NCBI RefSeq assembly: GCF_001570985.1
Contig: NZ_BCSS01000038.1
Location: 1 to 33,977, forward strand
Origin: Janibacter limosus NBRC 16128
Lineage (GTDB): Bacteria; Actinomycetota; Actinomycetes; Actinomycetales; Dermatophilaceae
Direction: 5' to 3'
DNA: 33,977 nucleotides
The notes beneath the pieces are model-generated. The model saw only the letters and a list, made by a program, of their open reading frames with translations, did not search any database and was not told the origin of the DNA. Positions 7,379 to 14,882 of this stretch are shown here, piece after piece. The position numbers and the translations under genes are program-made. How positions within the stretch are numbered: the first letter of the stretch is position 1; each line of letters opens with the position of its first letter.

Positions 7379-8364
7379 GCAGGGCTCCCGTCGGTCGGTA
7401 CATATCCCAGTGAGGTGTCGACGACGTGCCGCAGCGGCTCCCCGTCGACCCAGCGGGTGAAGTTGTCCGCGAAGAGCTGCACGAGCTCATCGCGCCATCC
7501 GACGAAGTCCCCCGAGCTGTGCGGGGTGATGACGACATCGGGCAGGTCCCACAGGGGGTGGTCCTCCGGCAGTGGTTCCGTGTCGAGCACGTCGAGGGCG
7601 GCGCCGGCGATCGCGCCCTCCTGCAGCGCGGTGACGAGATCGTCGGTGACGACCGACTCGCCCCGGCCGACGTTGATGAAGCGGGCATGGTCGGGCATCG
7701 CGCGGAAGGCCGCGGCGTCGAACATCCCCCGCGTCGCGTCCGTCAGCGGGGCGATGCAGACGACCCAGTCGGCCCCGGCGAGCGCGTGGTGGAGGTCCTC
7801 CTGTGCGGTCACTGTGCCGAAGTCCGGGTCGTCGGTGCGGGCGCGGCGCCCGGAGGCGGAGACCTCCATGCCGACGGCGCGCAGCAGCCGGGCGATCGCG
7901 CGGCCGATCTGGCCGGTCCCGACGACGAGGACCCGCGAGCCCGCGACCCGCTCGGACTCGCGGTGCACCCACCGGTGGGCCTGCTGCAGCTCCCAGGAGC
8001 GCGGCAGGCCCTTGGCGATGCTCACGATCTGCCCCAGGACGTACTCCGCGATCGACCCGTCGAAGACGCCCCGCGAGTTGGTGAGGACGACCTCGCTCTC
8101 GCGCAGCTGCGGGGAGAGGATCGCGTCGACGCCCGTGGAGGCCACGTGGAGCCACTCGAGGGAGTCCGCCGCGTGCCAGGCATCGGGGATCGCGGTGGAG
8201 AAGAAGTCGTAGGCGAAGAGCACGTCGGCGCCGACGATCGCCTCGGGCAGCTCGGCTGCCGTCGCGAAGCGCACCTCGTGCGCCCGCTCGAGGACCGGCG
8301 CCATCGCCTGCTCGCTCGGGACATCACCGTCGTGGAGCACCACGACCACGGACTGCCTGGGCAT
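7375..8364 (-). CDS. D-2-hydroxyacid dehydrogenase (NAD-binding)
   Basis: A 329-residue member of the D-isomer-specific 2-hydroxyacid dehydrogenases, which reduce 2-oxoacids or oxidise D-2-hydroxyacids. The dinucleotide motif GTGQIG is at 149-154. The catalytic triad is visible as Arg234 (NVGRGESVV), Glu263 (DTEPLP) and His282 (TPHSSGD). The first gene of a two-gene operon with the amidase. The ATG at 8362-8364 has no Shine-Dalgarno; a promoter with TTGACA (8394-8399) and TACGTT (8371-8376), 17 bases apart, would start RNA at the A of the ATG, implying a leaderless message. The same promoter is covered by two GntR-type operators. Substrate is unknown. Confidence 0.9.
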   Translation of the reverse strand: MPRQSVVVVLHDGDVPSEQAMAPVLERAHEVRFATAAELPEAIVGADVLFAYDFFSTAIPDAWHAADSLEWLHVASTGVDAILSPQLRESEVVLTNSRGVFDGSIAEYVLGQIVSIAKGLPRSWELQQAHRWVHRESERVAGSRVLVVGTGQIGRAIARLLRAVGMEVSASGRRARTDDPDFGTVTAQEDLHHALAGADWVVCIAPLTDATRGMFDAAAFRAMPDHARFINVGRGESVVTDDLVTALQEGAIAGAALDVLDTEPLPEDHPLWDLPDVVITPHSSGDFVGWRDELVQLFADNFTRWVDGEPLRHVVDTSLGYVPTDGSPA

Positions 8365-8403
8365 GTTGACAACGTAGAAGCGGGTTCCTAGATTGTCAAC
8401 AAT
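8365..8403. promoter_or_regulatory. Interleaved divergent promoters with two GntR-type operators
   Basis: Two mirror-image promoters share this 39-bp stretch. On the minus strand TTGACA (8394-8399), 17 bases, TACGTT (8371-8376). On the plus strand TTGACA (8366-8371), 17 bases, TAGATT (8389-8394). Each -35 overlaps the other promoter's -10 area. The palindrome ATTGTCAACAAT covers 8392-8403, and a related site, GTTGTCAACATG on the minus strand, covers 8362-8373. A protein bound at either site would block both directions. The regulator is probably the GntR protein encoded last in the rightward operon (autoregulation). Confidence 0.72.
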
Positions 8404-8434
8404 CTGGCAATCCGATGCGAAGGGTGGTCCTCGC

Positions 8435-9181
8435 GTGGAGCTCACCGGCATCGAGTTCGACGGCCCGCTGGCCCAACGCGGCATCGGCGTCATCGCCCCC
8501 TTCGACCTGGCGCTGGAGCGAGAGCTGTGGCGATGGGCACCGCTGGAGGTCAGCTTCCACCTGGCGCGCACCCCCTTCGAGCCGGTGCCGGTCAGCCTCG
8601 AGATGGCGCAGCGGGTCTCCGACGTTGGCGCGCTGCAGGCCGCCACCCGTGAGCTGCTCGGGGTGGACCCCGAGGTCGTGGCCTACCTGTGCAGCTCGGG
8701 CAGCTTCATCCACGGGCGCGAGGGAGAGGTCGCGCTGCGCGAGGCGATCACGGATGCCGGCGCCCCGGATGCGGTCACCTCCTCGGGTGCGCTGGCCGAG
8801 GCCGTGACCTCCCTGCGCCTGCGCCGCATCTCGGTCATCACCCCCTACGACCAGCCGCTGACCGATCGCCTCGTCGACTTCCTCGGCGAGCTCGGCGTCG
8901 AGGTCGTCACCGCGCAGCACCTGGGTCTCGGCGGCGGCATCTGGCGGGTCAACTACCGCACCGTGGCCGAGCTCGTCTGTGCCGCAGACGATCCCGCGAG
9001 CGAGGCCGTCTTCGTCTCCTGCACCAACCTGCCGACCTACGACATCATCGACCCGCTCGAGCGCGATCTCGGCAAGCCGGTGCTCACGGCCAACCAGTTG
9101 ACCGTCTGGGCCTGCCTGGCACGCATGGGACTGCCGATGATGGGACCGGGCCGCTGGTTGGGGGAGGCGTTCGGACGATGA
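8435..9181 (+). CDS. Maleate isomerase/Asp-Glu racemase-like protein with both cysteines
   Basis: A 248-residue protein of the aspartate/glutamate racemase-like superfamily, in the branch of maleate cis-trans isomerases, arylmalonate decarboxylases and EutA-like proteins. Both active-site cysteines are in place: Cys86 in AYLCSSGSF and Cys196 in VSCTNLPTYDI. The C-terminal KPVLTANQLTVWACL block is typical of the branch. The start is the GTG at 8435, preceded by GAAGGGTGG (8419-8427); upstream in-frame codons overlap the promoter. Its stop overlaps the next gene by four bases (ATGA). It is the first gene of a three-gene operon with a paralogue and the GntR regulator. Whether it isomerises, racemises or decarboxylates cannot be told. 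Confidence 0.82.
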   Translation: MELTGIEFDGPLAQRGIGVIAPFDLALERELWRWAPLEVSFHLARTPFEPVPVSLEMAQRVSDVGALQAATRELLGVDPEVVAYLCSSGSFIHGREGEVALREAITDAGAPDAVTSSGALAEAVTSLRLRRISVITPYDQPLTDRLVDFLGELGVEVVTAQHLGLGGGIWRVNYRTVAELVCAADDPASEAVFVSCTNLPTYDIIDPLERDLGKPVLTANQLTVWACLARMGLPMMGPGRWLGEAFGR

Positions 9182-9909
9182 CATCGGTGACCGCCGGCAT
9201 CATCTACCCGGATCACGCCGCAGAGGACGAGTACCCTTGGGCCGCAGACCTGCTCGGCGTGCACCTGCCGGTGACGCATGTCTACGGCACGGACCTGCAC
9301 GCGGTGCCGGAGCTGCTCGACCTCGGCCGTCCGGACCGCCTGGCAGCCGGTGCCGCGGCACTCGCCGAGCACGACCCCCAGTCGGTGATCTGGGCCTGCA
9401 CCTCGGGCAGCTTCGTGTACGGGCCCGAGGGCGCGCGGCAGCAGATCGACCAGCTCGCCTCTGCTGCAGGCGTCCCCGCGTCGAGCACGAGCGCGGCCTT
9501 TGTCGACGCCCTGGCCCACCTCGACCTGACCCGGGTGGCGGTGGCCGCGAGCTACCCGCAGGAGGTCGCCACCCTCTTCGTCGACTACCTGGCCGCCGCC
9601 GGGGTCGAGGTGGTCGCCATGTCCAGCGCCGGGATCGACACCGCCTCCGAGGTCGGATCCCTCTCCCCCGCGCAGGTCATCGACCTGGCGGCGGCCCACG
9701 ACCATCCCGAGGCGCAGACGCTCCTCGTCCCCGACACCGCGATGCGTACCCTCGGCGTCATCCCCGACCTCGAGGCACGTCTGCGCAAGCCGGTGCTCAC
9801 CGCCAACCAGGTGACGATCTGGCAGGCCCTGCGGCTCGCCGGGTCCGCGCCGACGTCGACCGTGCTGGGAACCCTCTTCGCACGAAGGCAGGACCATGCC
9901 CCTGAGTGA
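9178..9909 (+). CDS. Maleate isomerase-like paralogue lacking the second catalytic cysteine
   Basis: A 243-residue paralogue of the preceding gene product; the C-terminal block KPVLTANQVTIWQALRLAG aligns directly with its neighbour. The first cysteine is present (Cys74 in WACTSGSFVYG), but where the neighbour has VSCTNLP this one has VPDTAMR, so Asp186 replaces the second cysteine. It is thus not expected to use a two-cysteine racemase mechanism; it may catalyse a different reaction or serve as partner subunit of its neighbour. The ATG at 9178 overlaps the upstream TGA. Its 3' end overlaps the GntR gene by 14 bases. Both paralogues being kept in tandem suggests they act together. Confidence 0.8.
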   Translation: MTSVTAGIIYPDHAAEDEYPWAADLLGVHLPVTHVYGTDLHAVPELLDLGRPDRLAAGAAALAEHDPQSVIWACTSGSFVYGPEGARQQIDQLASAAGVPASSTSAAFVDALAHLDLTRVAVAASYPQEVATLFVDYLAAAGVEVVAMSSAGIDTASEVGSLSPAQVIDLAAAHDHPEAQTLLVPDTAMRTLGVIPDLEARLRKPVLTANQVTIWQALRLAGSAPTSTVLGTLFARRQDHAPE

Positions 9910-10561
9910 CCTGACCCACAACCCTCGCCGCTCCACGGTCGAGCACATCGCCGACGAGCTGCGCAGCGCCGTCATGACCGGACGCCTCGAGCCCGGCGAG
10001 CAGCTCGGCGAGGCCGACCTGGCGGCACACTTCGAGGTGTCGCGGGGGCCCCTGCGCGAGGCCATGCAGCGCCTGGTGTCCGAGGGGATCCTGCACGCGA
10101 TCACCAACCGCGGGGTCTTCGTCAGCGAGCTGACCCTGGAGGACGTGCGCGATGTCTACCGCACCCGCTCGGTCATCGAGCGCGGCGCCCTGGAGGTGGT
10201 CCTCGACGAGGGGCAACGCGAGGCGACGGCGGCCGAGCTCGACGAGGTGGTGCGTCGGATGCGACGCGCGGCGGCCACGGGGGACGGACCCGCGGTCTCG
10301 GACGCGGACCAGCACTTCCACGAGGTCCTCGTCGAGGCCTCCGGCAGCCCACGGCTCATCCGGGCCATGCGCACCCTGCTCGTGGAGACGCGGATGTGCC
10401 TGGGCGAGCTGCGCACGACCTACACCGACCTCGAGGCACAGGTCGACGAGCACGAGGCCCTGCGGCGCACGATCCTCGAGGCGACCCCCACCAAGGCCAA
10501 GTCGGCCCTGCAGGCGCACCTCGACGACGCGGTGGAGCGGCTCGTGGCCAAGCGCACCTGA
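9896..10561 (+). CDS. GntR-family transcriptional regulator, FCD (FadR-like) subfamily
   Basis: A 221-residue regulator. The N-terminal winged helix (about residues 14-75) includes VEHIADELRSAVMTGRLEPG and the recognition region ADLAAHFEVSRGPLREAMQR. The C-terminal FCD ligand domain shows candidate metal-binding histidines in DQHFHEVLVEASG, VDEHEALRRTI and LQAHLDDAVERL. FCD proteins usually bind small carboxylates and act as repressors. The ATG at 9896 lies inside the preceding gene, giving tight coupling. Palindromes of the expected TNGTNNACNA type lie at 4017-4028, 8362-8373 and 8392-8403, so it probably controls its own operon, the dehydrogenase-amidase operon and gabD/gabT. The effector is unknown. 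Confidence 0.9.
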   Translation: MPLSDLTHNPRRSTVEHIADELRSAVMTGRLEPGEQLGEADLAAHFEVSRGPLREAMQRLVSEGILHAITNRGVFVSELTLEDVRDVYRTRSVIERGALEVVLDEGQREATAAELDEVVRRMRRAAATGDGPAVSDADQHFHEVLVEASGSPRLIRAMRTLLVETRMCLGELRTTYTDLEAQVDEHEALRRTILEATPTKAKSALQAHLDDAVERLVAKRT

Positions 10562-10614
10562 GCTGCCCGCCCCCTTCGCACCGGCCGTGAGGATGCCCGT
10601 GGGAAGGCGAGCGC

Positions 10615-11817
10615 TCAGGGGATGACGATCCGCGCGCCCTCCAGCAGGTGCAGGTTGGTCGAGGCGAGGCTGAAGGCGGTCTGCCGCATCGGGATCCGCT
10701 CGGTGGTCCAGTGCTCGGCGAGCACCGCGACCTTGGAGCGCATCTCGGTCGAGAGCCGGCGGAAGGAGTCCTGCGGATCCGTCCCCACCTGACCCTGCAG
10801 CAGCCACCAGGCCCAGGCTGCTGCACCGGTGTTGGCGATGAAGTCGGGGACCACGGGGATCCCCCGTGCCACGAGCGTGTCCTCCGCGGCCCACGTGGAG
10901 GCGGCGTTGGCGGCCTCGACGACGACGCGAGCGGCCACCCTGTCGACATTTTCCTCACGGATGGCGTACGAGACCGCGGCCGGCACGAAGATGTCGGCGG
11001 GGATCCCGAGGATCGCGTCGCGGTCGAGCTGCTCCACTCCCTCGGGGACCTGCGAGCGATCGATCTCGCCGTAGACATCGCGCAGCTCCAGGAGCGCGTG
11101 GACGTCGAGCCCGGCCGGGTCGAAGAGCGTCCCCCGGGCGTCCGCGATCGCCGTGACCTTGGCACCGGCCTCGTGGAGGTACCAGGCCGCGCCGCCACCC
11201 ATCGTCCCGATCCCCTGGATGGCCACCTCGGTCTCGGGGATCGACCAGCCGAAGCCTTCGGCCACACCGAGGCAGGCCTGCGCCACTCCGTAGCCGCCGA
11301 TGATGTCCCCGAGCGGCAGTCCGTCGGTCATGACAGCGAGCCCGGCGTGGACCCGCTCGAGCGTCGCGGTCGGGTCGGTTGAGTGGGTGATGGCCGCGTG
11401 GAAGGACTGCGACAGGCCGATCTCCTCGAAGGCCCCGTCGATGAGCTGCTGGGTCACGCCGAGGTCCTCGGCGGTCACCCAGTGGCCGTCGAGCCACGGA
11501 CGCATCGCCTCGAAGAAGCGCGTGAGCACCCCGAAGGCCCGCGGGTCCTTGGGGTTGAAGTCGATGCCGCCCTTGGCTCCACCGACGGGCAGCCCGAAGG
11601 CCGCGGTCTTGGTCGCCATGCCGCGTGCCAGGTCGGCCACCTCGTCGCGGGTGCACCCGGCGCGCATGCGGGTGCCACCGGTCGCCATGTCGCAGACGAG
11701 GGTGTGCACGACCAGGTAGCCCCGGGCCCCGGTCACCGGATCGACCCAGTGCTCCTCATGCGCCGGGGCGCGGTCGACGAAGTCATGAGCCGGGTTGGTG
11801 GGGTGCGTGAGAGTCAT
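10615..11817 (-). CDS. Glu/Leu/Phe/Val dehydrogenase family protein
   Basis: A 400-residue NAD(P)-dependent amino acid dehydrogenase of the glutamate/leucine dehydrogenase superfamily, interconverting an L-amino acid and its 2-oxoacid with ammonia. Visible: Lys70 in GMATKTAAFGLP, the catalytic Lys82 in PVGGAKGGIDFNPKDP (77-92), Asp118 in VTAEDLG, and the nucleotide fold with QGIGTMGGGAAWYL at 201-214. The family position (glutamate versus branched-chain or aromatic substrate) is not clear; the length and K-rich signature are compatible with glutamate dehydrogenase. AGAGGTGG lies eight bases before the ATG at 11817. It is divergent from a LysR-type regulator, the likely controller, and converges on the GntR gene. 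It may handle nitrogen released by the neighbouring catabolic island. Confidence 0.87.
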   Translation of the reverse strand: MTLTHPTNPAHDFVDRAPAHEEHWVDPVTGARGYLVVHTLVCDMATGGTRMRAGCTRDEVADLARGMATKTAAFGLPVGGAKGGIDFNPKDPRAFGVLTRFFEAMRPWLDGHWVTAEDLGVTQQLIDGAFEEIGLSQSFHAAITHSTDPTATLERVHAGLAVMTDGLPLGDIIGGYGVAQACLGVAEGFGWSIPETEVAIQGIGTMGGGAAWYLHEAGAKVTAIADARGTLFDPAGLDVHALLELRDVYGEIDRSQVPEGVEQLDRDAILGIPADIFVPAAVSYAIREENVDRVAARVVVEAANAASTWAAEDTLVARGIPVVPDFIANTGAAAWAWWLLQGQVGTDPQDSFRRLSTEMRSKVAVLAEHWTTERIPMRQTAFSLASTNLHLLEGARIVIP

Positions 11818-11903
11818 GGATGAACCACCTCTATCCGTGGGGACCGATGACCTCAGCGTCAGCCTGTGACACCGCTCACGTCCAGTTACAGAAGATGGGC
11901 TCG

Positions 11904-11926
11904 ATCGTGCACCTCCACTGCACGAT
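11904..11926. promoter_or_regulatory. Candidate LysR-type operator
   Basis: The 131-bp gap between the dehydrogenase and lysR genes contains a perfect dyad: ATCGTGCA (11904-11911), a 7-base spacer, and TGCACGAT (11919-11926). It has the T-N11-A geometry usual for LysR-type regulators and ends 22 bases before the lysR start, so it could serve both autoregulation and control of the divergent dehydrogenase gene. Confidence 0.55.
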
Positions 11927-11948
11927 GGCGCGGGCCTATGGTGACGCC

Positions 11949-12881
11949 ATGGAGCTGTCCCTGCGACGACTGCAGATGCTGCGCGAGCTGCACCGGCGCG
12001 GCACGGTGACCGCCGCTGCCCAGGCCCTGCACTACAGCCCGTCCGGCGTCTCCCAGCAGCTGGCCCAGCTCGAGCGCGAGGTCGGTGTCCAGCTCATCGA
12101 GAAGACCGGCCGGCGGGTGCAGCTCACCGAGCTGGGGCTGCTGCTGTCCGAGCACGCCGAGGAGATCCTCGCGTCCGTCGAGCGGGCCACCACCGCCATC
12201 GAGCAGGCCCAGTCGGGCATCACCGCGAGACTGAGCGTGGGCGTGTGGGCCTCGGTCGCGTCGGGCCTGATCCCCCGGACCCTGTCCGTGCTCGCCGTCG
12301 ACCATCCCGGCATCGCGGTGAGCACGACCGAGCTGCTCCCGGAGGAGACCGCGAGCGCCGTGCGCGACGGACGGGTCGACGCGTCCTTCGTCATCGACTA
12401 CTCGAGCCGCACCACCGACTGGGAGCCCACGCTGCACCGCTCCGTCGTCGCCGTCGAGCGGTTGCACGCGGCCGTTCCCGAGGGCGCGATCCCGGACGAC
12501 ACCGTGTCGCTGACGGCGCTGGCCGAGTTCCCCTGGATCCTGGCGGGGCCGCGGTCCCACTTCGGTCGGGCGGTGCGCGCCGAGTGCCACACGCGAGGGT
12601 TCGAGCCGCGGATCGCCCACACCGTGGAGGAGCAGTTCACCGCGCTGGCGATGATCGCCGGCGGGCTCGGCGTCAGTCTCGTCACCGACCTGGGCCTGAC
12701 TCTGCTGCCGCCCGGCGTCGACGTCGTCTCCCTCGAGGAGCCGATCCTGCGCACCCTGTCGGTCGCCCACCGCGCGACGTCGACGCCACGCCCGTCGATC
12801 GACCTCTTCGTCGAGGCGGTGCGCGCGGCCGCCGAGGAGCAGGGGCTGGGTGCCGGCGGCACCCCTCCTGCGTCCACCTAG
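11949..12881 (+). CDS. LysR-family transcriptional regulator
   Basis: A 310-residue LysR-type regulator. The N-terminal winged helix-turn-helix is at about residues 2-60 with MELSLRRLQMLRELHRRGTV, TAAAQALHYSPSGVSQQLAQ and LEREVGVQLIEKTGRR. The periplasmic-binding-protein-like effector domain starts near residue 90 (LSVGVWASVASGLIP). The start at 11949 was chosen because MELSLRRLQML is the canonical family beginning; the frame is open further upstream through the operator. It is divergent from the amino acid dehydrogenase gene, whose expression it probably controls. Its TAG stop overlaps the TAG of the convergent DUF998 gene (cTAg shared at 12878-12881), leaving no room for a terminator. Confidence 0.9.
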   Translation: MELSLRRLQMLRELHRRGTVTAAAQALHYSPSGVSQQLAQLEREVGVQLIEKTGRRVQLTELGLLLSEHAEEILASVERATTAIEQAQSGITARLSVGVWASVASGLIPRTLSVLAVDHPGIAVSTTELLPEETASAVRDGRVDASFVIDYSSRTTDWEPTLHRSVVAVERLHAAVPEGAIPDDTVSLTALAEFPWILAGPRSHFGRAVRAECHTRGFEPRIAHTVEEQFTALAMIAGGLGVSLVTDLGLTLLPPGVDVVSLEEPILRTLSVAHRATSTPRPSIDLFVEAVRAAAEEQGLGAGGTPPAST

Positions 12882-13519
12882 GCAGATGCGGGTTCTTGGC
12901 TCCCCTGCGGGGCAGGCGCCAGGAGGAGACCGGCGCCGGCGACGACCTGCCAGACGATGACGGCATCGACCGCGAGACGCTCCCAGAGACCGAAGCCACC
13001 GACTCCGGTCAGCACCAGCACGCAGCCGAGCGCCGAGGCCGCCGCGCACACCCCGGTCCACGCCGTCAGGGGCGAGCCCCGTCCGGCCACCGCCACCGTG
13101 ATCGCCGTCAGCAGCACCGCCCCGCCGACGATCGCCATGACGGCTCCGAGTCCGTGCATGGTGGCCCGCTCCGAGGTCCCACCGGTCGGGTAGAGCCCGA
13201 CGATGATCGTCCCCGCCCCGTGGACTGCGGCGAGCAGCAGCACGGCCCACCGGGCCCTGGGGACGAAGGGGGCGAGGACCAGCGCCGCGAGCAGCACCCG
13301 CACCCCGGACGCGATGAAGGTCGCGTTCATCGCGACGTGCCGGGTGGACTCCGTGGGCGGGGTCCCCCCGGCGTCCATCACCTCGGGGACGCCGAGTGAG
13401 CTGATCGCGTCCTGGGTCCAGCTGTAGGGCCGCCCCTGCCAGCCCCCGACGGCCCACGCCTCACCGACCAGGTAGGCGAGGGCGAGCAGGAGCAGGAGTC
13501 CGCCGAGGCGGCGACGCAT
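12878..13519 (-). CDS. DUF998 family integral membrane protein
   Basis: A 213-residue membrane protein with about six hydrophobic segments: LLLLLALAYLVG (8-19), VRVLLAALVLAPFV, WAVLLLAAVHGAGTIIVGLY, MAIVGGAVLLTAITVAVAG, AASALGCVLVLTGVG and VIVWQVVAGAGLLL near the C-terminus. The loop SWTQDAISSLGVPE and the YPTGGTSERATMHGLGA segment fit DUF998, a family of unknown function. Its ATG at 13519 shares a base with the stop of the upstream small gene (TGATG), so it is the last member of a coupled three-gene operon headed by a lipase. Membrane location is well supported; the function is not known. Confidence 0.8.
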   Translation of the reverse strand: MRRRLGGLLLLLALAYLVGEAWAVGGWQGRPYSWTQDAISSLGVPEVMDAGGTPPTESTRHVAMNATFIASGVRVLLAALVLAPFVPRARWAVLLLAAVHGAGTIIVGLYPTGGTSERATMHGLGAVMAIVGGAVLLTAITVAVAGRGSPLTAWTGVCAAASALGCVLVLTGVGGFGLWERLAVDAVIVWQVVAGAGLLLAPAPQGSQEPASA

Positions 13520-13857
13520 CACACTCCGGACGAAGGGGGGTCCGCCGGCGGGTCCTCGCCGGCACCGCGATCGGGCGCCTGCTCCGCGACGATGTCGACG
13601 CCTGCCGCGAGACCGGAGCGCACCGTGGACACCACGCCCTGGGCCTTGCCCCCGGTGACGCGGTCGATCTCGCCCTGCGCCTTGCCCAGGAAGTCGTGCG
13701 CCTGGTCGCGGTGGTCTGCGGCGAAGCCACCGGCGGCTCCCACCGCCTGCTGGGCAAGCTTCGCCGCGGCCGCGCCGGCTGCTGCGAGGTGCTTGTCCAG
13801 CTCGAGGTCCTCGATGGCCTTGCGGGCGTCTCGCTTGTCGTTGGTCACGGGAGTCAC
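13519..13857 (-). CDS. Small helical hypothetical protein
   Basis: A 112-residue protein rich in Ala and charged residues, with predicted amphipathic helices (RDARKAIEDLELDKHLAAAG, KLAQQAVGAAGGFAADHRDQ) and a proline-rich acidic tail (GEDPPADPPSSGV). The segment DFLGKAQGEIDRVTGGKAQG faintly resembles actinobacterial 'Rv0909-like antitoxin' small proteins, but I would not assign that name. The frame starts at GTG 13857, which overlaps the lipase stop (GTGA); a second GTG lies at 13848. Its own stop overlaps the DUF998 start. Conservation of both couplings supports a real gene. Function is unknown. Confidence 0.7.
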   Translation of the reverse strand: MTPVTNDKRDARKAIEDLELDKHLAAAGAAAAKLAQQAVGAAGGFAADHRDQAHDFLGKAQGEIDRVTGGKAQGVVSTVRSGLAAGVDIVAEQAPDRGAGEDPPADPPSSGV

Positions 13858-14789
13858 TCCCCCTTCGTCGGCAGGTGGTCGTCCAGCCAGCTGATGACGA
13901 GGTCGGTGACCTCGTCGCGGTTGGTCTCGTTGAGCAGCTCGTGGCGAGCGCCCGGGAAGAGCTTGAGGGTGACGTCCTCGACGCCTCCGGCACGGAAGGC
14001 GTCGGCCGCGGCGCGCACCCCGGCGCCGTCCTTGCCGCCGACCGGGTCCTGCTCGCCCGAGATCACGAGCAGCGGCAGGTCGCGGGGGACGCGGGCTGCC
14101 AGGCCCTGCAGCCGGTTGACCCCGCCGAGCAGATCGGCGAAGAAGCCGGAGGTGAAGACCTCACCGCAGCGCGGGTCCTCGATGTACTTGCGCACCTCGG
14201 CCCGGTCACGCGAGAGCCAGGCGAAGTCGCCCTCGTCCTTGAAGGGCTTGTTGTACGAGCCGAAGGTCATGGCATCCATGAGCGTGGACGTGGTGCGGCG
14301 GCCGCGGATGCGCGACTCGACGCTCGCCAGTCCCTGGCCGACCTTGCCCAGCAGGCCGGGGTTGGCTGCTGTGCCGCTCAGGACGGCACCGACGAGGTCC
14401 TGCCCGTAGCGGGTGATGTAGTCGCGGCCGAGCAGGGAACCCATGGAGTGGCCGAAGAAGAAGAGCGGCAGTCCCGGGTGGGCCTCGGCGATCGCCCGGG
14501 TCACGGTGTGCATGTCCTCGACGACCGTGTCCCAGCCGTGGTCGTCGGCGTAGTAGCCGCGGTCCTCCTGCTCGGTCGAGGTCTCGCCGTGGCCCCGGTG
14601 GTCGTGCATCCACACGGCGTAGCCGGCATCGGTGAGCGCCTGCGCGAAGCGCTCGTAGCGGCCCGAGTGCTCGGCCATGCCGTGGGCCATCTGCACCACG
14701 GCCTTGGCGTCACCGTCCGGCACCCAGGTGCGGACGAAGAGCGGCAGTCCGTCCTGCGGGGAGGTGATGGTCGTCGTGTCGGATCGCAT
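13854..14789 (-). CDS. Alpha/beta hydrolase, monoacylglycerol lipase/lysophospholipase-like
   Basis: A 311-residue alpha/beta hydrolase of the Hydrolase_4/PldB type. The nucleophile elbow GHSMG is at 113-117 with Ser115; the acid is Asp248 in ISGEQDPVGG and the histidine His283 in PGARHELLNE. The HGMAEHSGRYERFAQAL and MHDHRGHGET blocks are characteristic of monoacylglycerol lipases. No signal peptide, so cytoplasmic. The ATG at 14787-14789 has no Shine-Dalgarno; TATTCT at 14796-14801 ends seven bases before it, which suggests a leaderless transcript. It heads a coupled operon with the small helical protein and DUF998, which may point to a lipid- or membrane-related job. Confidence 0.9.
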   Translation of the reverse strand: MRSDTTTITSPQDGLPLFVRTWVPDGDAKAVVQMAHGMAEHSGRYERFAQALTDAGYAVWMHDHRGHGETSTEQEDRGYYADDHGWDTVVEDMHTVTRAIAEAHPGLPLFFFGHSMGSLLGRDYITRYGQDLVGAVLSGTAANPGLLGKVGQGLASVESRIRGRRTTSTLMDAMTFGSYNKPFKDEGDFAWLSRDRAEVRKYIEDPRCGEVFTSGFFADLLGGVNRLQGLAARVPRDLPLLVISGEQDPVGGKDGAGVRAAADAFRAGGVEDVTLKLFPGARHELLNETNRDEVTDLVISWLDDHLPTKGE

Positions 14790-14795
14790 GCCGTC

Positions 14796-14801
14796 AGAAT
14801 A
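14796..14801 (-). promoter_or_regulatory. -10 element for a leaderless lipase transcript
   Basis: TATTCT on the minus strand ends six bases before the A of the lipase ATG, the spacing at which RNA would begin at the start codon. No ribosome-binding site is visible, in agreement with leaderless translation, which is common in actinobacteria. No clear -35 is present. Confidence 0.5.
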
Positions 14802-14882
14802 GTCGCGAGCACCCTCAGGAGACCTTCAGTTGACGGTGCAATAATTCGCGCGATTCCGCCCCCCGCCTACCCCGAGGGACCC

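Noticed and set aside
13519-13857. Toxin-antitoxin assignment for the small helical protein
   Set aside because: Only faint resemblance to Rv0909-like proteins, and no toxin gene next to it; the neighbours are a lipase and a membrane protein.
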